The position numbers were made by a program, and so were the translations under genes. This document shows positions 8,640 to 17,259 of a DNA stretch of 56,085 bases, in pieces. This stretch comes from an uncultured Bacteroidales bacterium. GTDB lineage: Bacteria; Bacteroidota; Bacteroidia; Bacteroidales; UBA932. The DNA is taken from NCBI GenBank assembly GCA_944326365.1, contig CALVDR010000016.1, positions 1 through 56,085 on the forward strand. Reading direction: 5' to 3'. Numbering within the stretch: position 1 is the stretch's first letter; each line of letters begins with the position of its first letter. The notes under the pieces were generated by a model that had not been told where the DNA came from, did no database searches, and was given only the letters and a program-made list of their open reading frames with translations.

Positions 8640-9635
8640 ATGAAGAAGAACATATTGTCCACATTTTTGGCCATGACAGCTGCGGTGACCATGCTGGCAT
8701 GCGAAGAGATACCCGGGACCGATATCTCTTCCGGTGAAGGCGGGGAGCAGGAGCAGCCTGAAGATCCTGACACGGGCCAGGAGCCTGAGCCCGGGCATGA
8801 GACCGATGCCCTTCTCGTCGGCACATTCAACATCAGGTATTACAACACCGGAGACGGCGCATATTCCTGGGAAAACAGGGAAAAGGCAGTCATGAATTTC
8901 ATCAATACGTGCGGAGCCGATATTCTCGTGATGCAGGAAGTCTGCCGGAAACCTGCGGAGTATATCACGGCGAGCCTTGATGACAAGTATGACTGGATCG
9001 AAGTCGACAGGAACACGGGGAAGTCCATTCTCGAAAGCGAGTCTTCGGAAGGTGTCTTTCTGATGTGGAATCAGGAGCGTTTGACCGTCAAGGACAAAGG
9101 CTGGTTCTGGCTTGCGGACCCGGATGCCGGCGAGCCTCAGTGGAACAGTGACGGCAGCTGGTCGACCTGGAACAGCGCTCTTCCGAGAACCGCTTTATGG
9201 ATCGAGGCAGAAGATAAGGCAAATCCCGGCCATACCGTGTATTTCATAGGGACCCATTATGACCACTTCAGCAGCAAGGCCAAGTCAGGCTCAAGCAACC
9301 TTATGATCAGAAAACTCAGGGAAATGACCGGGCAGACGAATCTGAAAAATGCCGATGTCGCTGTCTTCGTGGCAGGCGACCTGAATACAGAGTATGATGC
9401 CGCTGAACTGGCACCCCTGCGTGTTGCATTGAACGATGCGCGCACCGCTTCTCCAAAGACGAATGCCACCCAGGTGACATTCAACAACTTCGGAAACTCC
9501 GGCCAGTCGATCATAGACCATATATTCTATGGCGGGAATCTGGAGGCTGAACAGTATGAAGTGATCACAGATACACCTGGAATCCGGTACATTTCGGACC
9601 ATTATCCGGTACTTTTCCGATGCTCATATAAATGA
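8640..9635 (+). CDS. Endonuclease/exonuclease/phosphatase-fold lipoprotein
   Basis: 331 residues. The lipobox (TMLAC, Cys21) is followed by a ~30-residue Glu/Pro-rich linker, then a complete EEP domain: LVGTFNIRYYN, ILVMQEVC (metal-binding Glu), GTHYDHFS, VAGDLNTEYD (Asp/Asn pair) and ISDHYPVLF (catalytic Asp-His). The fold hydrolyses phosphodiester or phosphomonoester bonds in substrates from DNA to inositol phosphates and sphingomyelin. Anchoring by a lipid suggests it works on an extracellular or periplasmic substrate, possibly a phosphorylated glycan in this locus, but that is inference. It sits between a terminator and the FecR gene (73-bp gap), with its own leader. The substrate cannot be read from the sequence. 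Confidence 0.82.
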   Translation: MKKNILSTFLAMTAAVTMLACEEIPGTDISSGEGGEQEQPEDPDTGQEPEPGHETDALLVGTFNIRYYNTGDGAYSWENREKAVMNFINTCGADILVMQEVCRKPAEYITASLDDKYDWIEVDRNTGKSILESESSEGVFLMWNQERLTVKDKGWFWLADPDAGEPQWNSDGSWSTWNSALPRTALWIEAEDKANPGHTVYFIGTHYDHFSSKAKSGSSNLMIRKLREMTGQTNLKNADVAVFVAGDLNTEYDAAELAPLRVALNDARTASPKTNATQVTFNNFGNSGQSIIDHIFYGGNLEAEQYEVITDTPGIRYISDHYPVLFRCSYK

Positions 9636-9708
9636 TGTATCGGTTCCGCCGCACACTTTCAGAGGAAAATTCAAGCATGGTTGATACGGAGGAAAAGAGA
9701 TTATTATT

Positions 9709-10665
9709 ATGAAGAGAGAAGACAGAAAAGCTATACTTGACTGGGCTGAAGATATGGGAGCAGACGGGCCTGTCAGAAAAAAGATAAAGGGAATCCTGGA
9801 CGATATAGACGCTCTGGACGTCCTGAATACAGTGGATGTCGAGAAAGCTCTGGAACGGACCAAAAGGAAGATAGGAAGACGCAAGTACGGCCGGATGCTG
9901 TGGATCGGACTGGCCGGAGCCGCCGTTTCGGCTGCTGCCTGTACGGCGGTATTCCTCTTCCTCGGGATATTGTCTCCGACGGTACAGGACCCTCTGTATT
10001 CCGAACTGAAAGTGAATCCCGGCATGACGGGTACATTCGTGATGCCGGACAGTACGGTGGTAGTCCTGAACGGCGGCTCCACTCTGACTTACAGCAGCGG
10101 CTATGGAGACAGGAGCAGGGAAGTGACCCTCTGCGGCGAAGCCTATTTCGATGTCGCGAAAGATGCCGACGCCCCGTTCATCGTCCGGACTCCTTCCGAT
10201 TCATACGTTACAGTCTACGGAACACAGTTCAATGTGGATGCTTACGACAGTGACGGCTGCAGGGTGACACTCATAAACGGAAGCGTGGGATTCAGGTATG
10301 TCGGCAAATACGGGAAAAGCAGCGATGTGATGCTCGAACCGGGAGAAAGGCTTGTCTATGAAAAAGACAGCGACCTGGTATCTGTGGCGGAAGTCCCGGT
10401 GAAGTCCGATATAGCATGGAAGGACGGCAGGATAATACTCGAAGGCACTCCGCTTTCCGATATACTTGACATACTATCGAAGAGATATGCAGTCAGATTC
10501 GATGTGAAGGACCCTGCATACCTGGATTACAGATACTCCGGAGGAACATTTACCATATTCTCCCTCGAGAAGGTCCTGGAAACATTGCAGTATTCTTCAT
10601 CATTTGAGTGGAAATACGACGACCAGGCATCGTCAGACAGTGCTCTGGTGGTGACAATTTATTAA
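9709..10665 (+). CDS. FecR-family anti-sigma factor
   Basis: 318 residues. A cytoplasmic N-terminal part (~1-61) rich in Lys/Arg is followed by one membrane segment at ~62-88 (MLWIGLAGAAVSAAACTAVF), a periplasmic FecR domain beginning GTFVMPDSTVVVLNGGS (~108 onward; GEAYFDV and YGTQFNVDAY are typical) and a C-terminal DUF4974-like region (ILDILSKRYAVRFDV). The family binds an ECF sigma factor in the cytoplasm and releases it when the STN domain of the partner TonB transporter signals substrate. The SusC/STN gene lies 28 bp downstream. Its likely sigma partner is the convergent gene at 19638-20231 rather than an adjacent upstream gene, which is less usual. Confidence 0.92.
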   Translation: MKREDRKAILDWAEDMGADGPVRKKIKGILDDIDALDVLNTVDVEKALERTKRKIGRRKYGRMLWIGLAGAAVSAAACTAVFLFLGILSPTVQDPLYSELKVNPGMTGTFVMPDSTVVVLNGGSTLTYSSGYGDRSREVTLCGEAYFDVAKDADAPFIVRTPSDSYVTVYGTQFNVDAYDSDGCRVTLINGSVGFRYVGKYGKSSDVMLEPGERLVYEKDSDLVSVAEVPVKSDIAWKDGRIILEGTPLSDILDILSKRYAVRFDVKDPAYLDYRYSGGTFTIFSLEKVLETLQYSSSFEWKYDDQASSDSALVVTIY

Positions 10666-10693
10666 CACACATTATTTCATTAATAACCCTGTT

Positions 10694-11092
10694 ATGTTTT
10701 TTGCCAAATTAAAGAATTTCGTGACGGCAGTCATACATTCACGGTATCCCGCTGCTGTCATTCTGGCGGTAACCCTCCAGTTCAGTGCATACGCGCAGTC
10801 TGAGAATGTTACCATCAACGCGGAAAACAGGCCTGTAAGCTGGATTCTGTCCAGGATTTCCGAACAGACTGGCTATGAAGCTGTCTTCAGCGACTCTTTT
10901 CTGGATTCTTCACAGAAAGTCACCATGACTTTTGAAGAAGCCCCTCTTGACACAGTACTCCAGTATCTGTGCATGGAATGGAACGCATCTTACAAGATAG
11001 TGAACAAGACCATCGTCTTTTCGAAGGAAGACACCCGGTCTGACGATCGGGGGGGGGGTAGCGGAAAGAGAGGTTTCCGGAACGGTGATTGA
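10694..11092 (+). CDS. STN signalling domain of the SusC transporter (5' half, frameshifted at a G10 run)
   Basis: The frame opens with a signal sequence (to ~residue 35, ...QFSAYAQ) and then a secretin/TonB short N-terminal (STN) domain: VTINAENRPVSWILSRISEQ, with MTFEEAPLDTVLQYL near the end. STN domains contact FecR to pass the substrate signal to the sigma factor. The frame runs into ten consecutive Gs at 11049-11058 and stops at 11092. The SusC body continues at once in the next frame. With nine Gs the two halves would read as one protein of about 1147 residues, so this is the front half of a single gene: phase-variable, broken, or carrying an assembly error. Confidence 0.85.
   Translation: MFFAKLKNFVTAVIHSRYPAAVILAVTLQFSAYAQSENVTINAENRPVSWILSRISEQTGYEAVFSDSFLDSSQKVTMTFEEAPLDTVLQYLCMEWNASYKIVNKTIVFSKEDTRSDDRGGGSGKRGFRNGD
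11049..11058 (+). repeat. Run of ten G inside the STN-SusC gene
   Basis: A mononucleotide tract of ten Gs sits exactly at the linker between the STN domain and the carboxypeptidase-regulatory-like domain. Removing one G (or adding two) joins the two frames. Immediately after it, the downstream frame reads VAEREVSGTVIDSES, the expected start of the next domain, so coding resumes directly at the tract. Confidence 0.95.
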
Positions 11093-14000
11093 CTCTGAGT
11101 CCATCCCCGTAGTAGGGGCAGTCGTGATGATTCAGGGAACGAACACCGCTACCACGACCGATCTGGACGGAAAATTTTCCCTTATGTGCCCTTCGGGCAA
11201 TATCGTACTCTTCGCATCCTGTCTCGGCTACAAGGACCAGTCAGTCAGAATCTGGAATTCCGACAATATCCGTATCGTGATGGAGCCGGACATGGAAGTC
11301 CTGGAAGAGGCTGTGGCGATAGGTTACGGTACCATGAAGAAATCCGACCTGACCGGTGCCGTTTCATCCATCAAGGTAGATGACGGAAACGTCTCGTCAG
11401 TCACTTCCGTCACGAATATCCTCGCCGGAAAGGCTGCCGGACTTGAGGTCAGCATGGGAAGTGCCAATCCCGGCGCCGGAGCGACTTTCAGGATCAGGGG
11501 TGCGGCTTCCGTAAACTCCAGCAATGACCCTCTCATCATCATCGACGGATTCCCGATCAGCCCGTCGACCGACAGCGACATTGCCGTAGGCGACTATGAT
11601 ACCGGAAGTTCCGACAATGTTTTCGGCTCCATAAACCCGAACGACATAGAATCCATAGAAGTCCTGAAGGATGCCTCGTCCACAGCCATATATGGCGCCA
11701 GAGCCGCCAACGGTGTCATCATCGTCACCACCAAGAGAGGCTCGTCCGGTGCCCCGAAAGTGACTTATTCAGGTTCCGGCGGTATTTCCGTGATGGCCAG
11801 GCGCTACGAGATGATGGATGCCACTGAGCTCATGAATGCGGCGAACACCTACGCTTACGAACGCTGGATGCTGGACAACGGCGTTGGAATTTATGGCGGA
11901 AAGGCTCCGGAAGATGTCATCAAGCCCTATATACCTTACTATACGGACGAGCAGATAGCGGCCAACCAGTATGATACTGACTGGTTCGATGAAATTTCGC
12001 GTGTCGGCTACCAGACCCAGCACAACCTCTCCATCACCGGAGGTAGCGACTATACCAAATATCTGGTCTCAGGCAGTTATTTCCGCCAGAACGGTATCAT
12101 CAAGGAAAATGACGTGACCAGAGCCACGCTGCGAATCAACCTCGACCAGAAGATCACCTCGTGGATGAATCTGGGCGTGAACCTTAGCCTGTCACGCAAT
12201 ACTCTGAATGCCATTCCTCTCGGAGGGATGGACGGCATCATCGGAAACTCCACTTCCTATACTCCGCTTCTGCCGGTGAAGGACGAGAACGGTGACTATT
12301 CCATAAATCCAAAGAATTCCATGATCCCGAATCCTGCATCACTGCTGGAGATCACCAATATCACGAAGAAGAACAGGGCACTCGGTACTGCATTTCTCGA
12401 GATCCGTCCGGTTGAAGGCCTGACCCTCAGAGGAAGCATCGGCCTGGATGCCAATTTCCAGAAACATCAGGTATATGTCCCTACATCCACGCTGGAAGGG
12501 GCACTGGTGGACGGCCATGCAGACCAGAGGTCCTACGAGAAAAACGACTATCTCGTGGACTTTACAGCCACTTATTCGAAGGACTGGGGCAAGCACAGCT
12601 TTACGGCCATGGCCGGATATTCATGGCAGCAGTTCAATGCCGAGTCTTTCTCGGCCTCGAACGAGGAATTCCCTGTGGACAGCTTCCTCTTCAACAATCT
12701 CGGAGCAGGAAATGCTGTCAGACCGGACGTGTCATCATGGGCGAACATGTACGAGATGGCATCCTTCTTCGGCAGGGTGAACTGGTCGTACGGTGACCGC
12801 TATCTCGTGACTGCCACTTTCCGCGCCGACGGTTCGGGAAGGTTCGCCAAGAACAACAAATGGGGCTATTTCCCTTCCGTGGCTGCCGGATGGAGATTCT
12901 CCGAAGAACCATTCTTCGCGCCGCTGAAAAGCTGGTGGTCGAACGGCAAGCTGAGACTCAGTTTCGGACAGACAGGAAACTCTGCCATCAATGCCCAGCA
13001 GATGAACGTCTACAGGAACGTCAACGGTGATGACGGAAAGGAATACAACACGCAGTTCGGTACCAGCAACCATCAGGGATTCGTCCTTTACGAAATAGCA
13101 AATCCGAATCTGAAATGGGAAACCACCACGGAATGGAATGTCGGCCTTGACCTCGGCTTCTTCGACAACAGGCTGAATATCTCCGCCGAATATTTCGACA
13201 AGGTGATTTCCGATCTGCTTCAGTGGAGGGATCTGATGAGGATTTCAGAAGTCCGCAGCATAGCGGACAATATCGGCAAGACCCAGAGCCGCGGTTTCGA
13301 GCTTACCATAAATTCGGTCAATATATCCACAAAGGATTTTTCCTGGACTTCGGATCTGACATTCTCGTTTTACAGGGACAGATGGCTGGAACGAGCGGAC
13401 AGCTGGACTCCGAGGGCCTTCGACCAATATGACGGTTGGCTGAGGCGATGGGATACTTACCTTTCGGACGGTTTGATTCAGCCGGGAGAGGAAGTCCCTT
13501 GGATGCCGGGCGCCGTAGCCGGTCAGGTGAAACTGAAAGACATCAACGGTTATGTCAGGAATCCTGACGGCACATACGTAGTGGACGAGCATGGCATACC
13601 TGTACTTTCCGGAGAGCCTGACGGAGTCCTCAATGAAGCGGACAGGGTCATTATCGGGAACAACGACCCCGGGTATCTGGCAGGATTCAACAATACGTTC
13701 AGATACAGGAACTTCGACCTGAATATCTATTTCTACGGCCAGTTCGGCCTGCTGAACTACGGTTCGTACCAGCAGATATGGACCGTGGATGTGTCAGGAC
13801 TGTCCACGGACAGAAACTATCCTGTATCCATAACAAACAAGTTCAGCCATGACAACCTGGACGGCACCTATCCCGGTTACTTCCAGAACCAGTCTCAGTG
13901 GGGGATAGGTGACTACTTCACCACGAAGACATGGTTCATCCGCTGCCGGAACATCACTCTGGGGTACACCATCCCGAAGCAGAAAAGGCTGACGAACATG

Positions 14001-14138
14001 AGGGTCTACGTGGATGTGAACAATCCGTTCATCATCACTCCATACGAAGGTATCGACCTTGAGACGGATTCTTTGGATGACGGATATTCATACCCTAATA
14101 TCAGGACATTCAGTGTGGGACTTTCCATAACATTCTAA
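11085..14138 (+). CDS. SusC-family TonB-dependent outer-membrane transporter (main body)
   Basis: At least 1017 residues. Homologous coding actually begins at the G10 run (11058) with VAEREVSGTVIDSE; the GTG at 11085 is only the first possible start and lies inside the carboxypeptidase-regulatory-like domain (VVMIQGTNTATTTDLDGKF). The plug follows (AVAIGYGTMKKSDLTGAVSS, GVIIVTTKRG), then the 22-strand-type barrel ending in FSVGLSITF with terminal Phe. SusC proteins import oligosaccharides with TonB energy, with SusD as the lid; susD follows after 14 bp. Without the STN part there is no signal peptide, so expression depends on restoring the frame at the G run. The frame is otherwise intact and shows no other decay. 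Confidence 0.93.
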   Translation: MIDSESIPVVGAVVMIQGTNTATTTDLDGKFSLMCPSGNIVLFASCLGYKDQSVRIWNSDNIRIVMEPDMEVLEEAVAIGYGTMKKSDLTGAVSSIKVDDGNVSSVTSVTNILAGKAAGLEVSMGSANPGAGATFRIRGAASVNSSNDPLIIIDGFPISPSTDSDIAVGDYDTGSSDNVFGSINPNDIESIEVLKDASSTAIYGARAANGVIIVTTKRGSSGAPKVTYSGSGGISVMARRYEMMDATELMNAANTYAYERWMLDNGVGIYGGKAPEDVIKPYIPYYTDEQIAANQYDTDWFDEISRVGYQTQHNLSITGGSDYTKYLVSGSYFRQNGIIKENDVTRATLRINLDQKITSWMNLGVNLSLSRNTLNAIPLGGMDGIIGNSTSYTPLLPVKDENGDYSINPKNSMIPNPASLLEITNITKKNRALGTAFLEIRPVEGLTLRGSIGLDANFQKHQVYVPTSTLEGALVDGHADQRSYEKNDYLVDFTATYSKDWGKHSFTAMAGYSWQQFNAESFSASNEEFPVDSFLFNNLGAGNAVRPDVSSWANMYEMASFFGRVNWSYGDRYLVTATFRADGSGRFAKNNKWGYFPSVAAGWRFSEEPFFAPLKSWWSNGKLRLSFGQTGNSAINAQQMNVYRNVNGDDGKEYNTQFGTSNHQGFVLYEIANPNLKWETTTEWNVGLDLGFFDNRLNISAEYFDKVISDLLQWRDLMRISEVRSIADNIGKTQSRGFELTINSVNISTKDFSWTSDLTFSFYRDRWLERADSWTPRAFDQYDGWLRRWDTYLSDGLIQPGEEVPWMPGAVAGQVKLKDINGYVRNPDGTYVVDEHGIPVLSGEPDGVLNEADRVIIGNNDPGYLAGFNNTFRYRNFDLNIYFYGQFGLLNYGSYQQIWTVDVSGLSTDRNYPVSITNKFSHDNLDGTYPGYFQNQSQWGIGDYFTTKTWFIRCRNITLGYTIPKQKRLTNMRVYVDVNNPFIITPYEGIDLETDSLDDGYSYPNIRTFSVGLSITF

Positions 14139-14152
14139 ACCGGATAATACAA

Positions 14153-15667
14153 ATGAAAAGGATAATTTACTACATGCTTTCTGCGGCTATGGCTCTGGCG
14201 GTTTCCGTTTCCTGCGTGGATCTGGATTCAGTGGACTATTCCGCTGTCAATGATACCATTTTCCCTACCACTGACAGTGATGCCGATGCCATAGTTATCG
14301 GTGCCGCGTATTCTCCTTTCAGATCGAAGGAGTATGTGGGCCTGTTCACTTCGGCGCATGACGGAATCCATGTTTTCAGTGACATGGCTTCGGATATCGG
14401 TACCTGCCGGTGGTCCGACAGCTATTGGTACAACATCATAAACATCAACTTCAGTGCAGAGGAAGAGCAGGGCCCTGTGATAATTTACAACAACTACATC
14501 AGGGACATTACCAGAATGACGAATGTCCTCCGTACACTGGACGCGATGGATATAGAACAGGAACGCAAGGACTGGTACGTGGCCCAGGTCCGTTGCGGAA
14601 GAGGCTGGCTTGCATATATCCTTTACGATATGTTCGGGGCCATCCAGCTCCCTACGGAAGAACTTCTGGACAATCCTGCCAGCACTACCCCTATACCTCG
14701 TGCCACAGCGGAGCAGACAGCGGAATTCATCGAAAATGACCTGCTTGCCGCCATCCCTGATCTGGAGCCGAGATATGAATACGGCACGGAGAACTACGGA
14801 CGTTTCACCAAGGCTCTGGCTTATACCGTACTGATGAAGTTCTACATGCATGAAGGCAGATGGGAAGATGCGGAGAAATGCGGACGCGAACTCGTAAAAC
14901 CCGAATTCGGATTCGGTCTGGTAAAACGCTACAAGGATATCTTCACCCTCGAAAATGAAGGGAACGATGAAACCATCTGGGCCTGCAACTGCATGCACGG
15001 AGAAAACATGCAGATGTGGCTTTCCCATACTCTTCCGAAAGACTATGCCGATCTCGAGAATACCGATATCGAAAGGTTTAACGGCTATCGTGTCACCTGG
15101 GAGTTCATGGATGCGGCATTCGGTGATTATCCCGATGATGAACGCCTGGAAGTCCTTCTGACGGAATATACGAGCGCGTCAGGCGACACTTATAACCAGG
15201 AAAACCCGGGAGCCCTGGAAAATCTCCAGCTGGGTGCCGTGCCTATGAAATACGGTGAAGACCCTGAGCAGATAGGTATGGGCAGCGGTATAGACTGGAT
15301 AGTTTTCCGCTATGCCGACGTCCTGACTCTTCTTTCCGAAGCCATAGCCAGGAATGCCGGAGCCGTGACACAGGAGGCAGTAAACTATCTTAACGATGTC
15401 CACACCAGGGCCGGACTCGAGCCATACGAAATGTCCGATTTTGCCTCCCTCGAAGCTTTCCTGACCGAACTTCTGGACGAAAGGGGCAGGGAACTCTGGT
15501 TCGAAGGCTGCCGCAGGTCTGACCTTATCCGCCACGGAAAATACGTTGAGTACTGCAAGACCCGCAAGGGTTCTGTCACGGTCGATGAACACATGGAGCT
15601 TTTCCCTCTGCCTCAGGATGTCATCAACGAGGGAAAAGGCGTCATCGTCCAGAATCCCGGATATTGA
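14153..15667 (+). CDS. SusD/RagB-family glycan-binding lipoprotein
   Basis: 504 residues. The lipobox (VSVSC, Cys21) anchors it at the outer membrane. The body is the TPR-like helical SusD fold, with the family C-terminal block ELLDERGRELWFEGCRRSDL followed by LIRHGKY and an ending LPQDVINEGKGVIVQNPGY. SusD proteins cap the SusC barrel and bind the oligosaccharide. The gene starts 14 bp after the SusC stop and is certainly co-transcribed. The substrate cannot be inferred from the protein sequence. Confidence 0.95.
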   Translation: MKRIIYYMLSAAMALAVSVSCVDLDSVDYSAVNDTIFPTTDSDADAIVIGAAYSPFRSKEYVGLFTSAHDGIHVFSDMASDIGTCRWSDSYWYNIININFSAEEEQGPVIIYNNYIRDITRMTNVLRTLDAMDIEQERKDWYVAQVRCGRGWLAYILYDMFGAIQLPTEELLDNPASTTPIPRATAEQTAEFIENDLLAAIPDLEPRYEYGTENYGRFTKALAYTVLMKFYMHEGRWEDAEKCGRELVKPEFGFGLVKRYKDIFTLENEGNDETIWACNCMHGENMQMWLSHTLPKDYADLENTDIERFNGYRVTWEFMDAAFGDYPDDERLEVLLTEYTSASGDTYNQENPGALENLQLGAVPMKYGEDPEQIGMGSGIDWIVFRYADVLTLLSEAIARNAGAVTQEAVNYLNDVHTRAGLEPYEMSDFASLEAFLTELLDERGRELWFEGCRRSDLIRHGKYVEYCKTRKGSVTVDEHMELFPLPQDVINEGKGVIVQNPGY

Positions 15668-15726
15668 TGCATGAAAACGACTATATCACAATAACACAAG
15701 TATTTAACCGATTAAATTCAAAAATC

Positions 15727-17259
15727 ATGAAAATTTATCATTATTTACTGGCGGCTGCAGTCTGCGCCGCAATGGTGATGTCTTGCAAGAAAGACGGTCC
15801 TGCAGAAGACCCGAAAGACGATGGCGGCACCGAGACCCCGGTACCTCCTGTCACCGGTGAACCTGAAGATATGACTTTCACCCTCACTCCTGAGGCTGTC
15901 AGCGGAATAGACGGCTATGACAATGCCTGGGCTGCAGGCGACTGCGTCTCCATATTCGAAGGTGCCGCGAACAACAAGTTCGAATTCACTTCCGACAACA
16001 AGTTCGACGGTTCGGCTGTCGCATCCGGAGCATACTATGTCCTCTATCCTTACGATGAAGGCGCCAAACTCGAAAACAATGCCCTCACTGTAGAGATTCC
16101 TGCAGTGCAGTCAGGCAAGGCAGAAAATCTTCTGTCCATAGGTTATTCTGATTCCGAAGATATCGCCATGAAGAACGCCACAGGATTCCTGAAATTCACC
16201 CTCGATGAGGACAATGTCACCAAGGTGACCATCAAAGGCAACAACGGTGAAATCCTCGCCGGTACGGTGAGCGTTTCCTGGAATGACGGCGAGCCTAAAA
16301 TCACTGCCGGTGATGGAGGTTCCGCCACGGTTTCTGTAGGTGACGGCGAGACAGTCCTGGAAAAAGGCGACTATTATGTGAATATCGTTCCTGTAAAGGC
16401 TGTAGGCTATACTGCCACATTGACCTACAAGTACGATGAGTCGTCCTATACCGGATATTTCGATACCTGGGAGTCAGGAATGACCAAGGATGCCGGCGTG
16501 AAGATGAGCTATACCAGAGGTGCCAGCGAATTTCCTATGGAATTCCCTGAAGGACCGATCAATATGACCAGGGGAAAGGTGTTCGAGCTTCAGGAGACTT
16601 TTGCACCGACGCTTGTTTACTATGATGATGAGATCAAGACTACCATCAATGGCGTAGGTATGACATCTGCATGCTGGGATAATTATGATGAAAGTGCCGG
16701 CGGTGAAAGTTCCTATACTGACGCCTGCACTGCCGATCCTTATGAAGGCACGAAATGTTTCGAATGGACCTGCGAACAGGACTGGGGTCAGATAGGTTTC
16801 CAGACATGGAACGATGCTGACGAGTATGCAAGAGGAAATCTGGACCTGACTGCTTACAGGAATGCCCACTTCTCTCTCCAGTTCGCATACAAGGCCGAGC
16901 CTGGAATCAAATTATATGTGAAATTCATGCAGCATGTCGCAGGTTTCCCTTGCCTCAGGATTATCTCTGATCTCTCCGAGTATGCCACAGGGGATTGGGA
17001 GCTCGTGACCATCCCTCTTGACGAAATGAAAGTTTCGGACTATGCTTCTGAGGCCACTACTTTTGATGCTTTGGAATGGATATCAGTGGATGACGGGACT
17101 TTTGACGAAGACGGGAATCCTTTCCGCTGGGACAAGGTTTGCAGAATGGTCTTTAAATTCAACGAGGACAGTAAAGACATGTCACAGAAAGGCAAGACTG
17201 TCTGGATCGATGACATCAAGATAAAGAAAGTCATTATATCGGACCAGACTGCTGAATAA
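15727..17259 (+). CDS. Surface glycan-binding-type lipoprotein, paralogue of the 6277-8472 protein
   Basis: The ATG at 15727 (MKIYHYLLAAAV, lipobox VMSC, Cys20) is chosen over an upstream TTG because the signal peptide starts there. The 510-residue protein has a short acidic linker, one fimbrillin-like domain (FTLTPEAVSGIDGYDNAW onward) and a C-terminal jelly-roll-like module ending KTVWIDDIKIKKVIISDQ. Long stretches match the upstream paralogue, for example FLKFTLDEDNVTKVTI and the C-terminal segment. Its place directly after susD is where SusE/SusF-type surface glycan-binding proteins usually lie. It lacks the extra N-terminal domain of its paralogue. The stop overlaps the next start by one base (TAATG), indicating translational coupling. 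Confidence 0.78.
   Translation: MKIYHYLLAAAVCAAMVMSCKKDGPAEDPKDDGGTETPVPPVTGEPEDMTFTLTPEAVSGIDGYDNAWAAGDCVSIFEGAANNKFEFTSDNKFDGSAVASGAYYVLYPYDEGAKLENNALTVEIPAVQSGKAENLLSIGYSDSEDIAMKNATGFLKFTLDEDNVTKVTIKGNNGEILAGTVSVSWNDGEPKITAGDGGSATVSVGDGETVLEKGDYYVNIVPVKAVGYTATLTYKYDESSYTGYFDTWESGMTKDAGVKMSYTRGASEFPMEFPEGPINMTRGKVFELQETFAPTLVYYDDEIKTTINGVGMTSACWDNYDESAGGESSYTDACTADPYEGTKCFEWTCEQDWGQIGFQTWNDADEYARGNLDLTAYRNAHFSLQFAYKAEPGIKLYVKFMQHVAGFPCLRIISDLSEYATGDWELVTIPLDEMKVSDYASEATTFDALEWISVDDGTFDEDGNPFRWDKVCRMVFKFNEDSKDMSQKGKTVWIDDIKIKKVIISDQTAE

Noticed and set aside
11085..14138. Treating the SusC body as an independent gene with a GTG start at 11085
   Set aside because: Homologous coding begins upstream at the G run, and the protein would lack a signal peptide.
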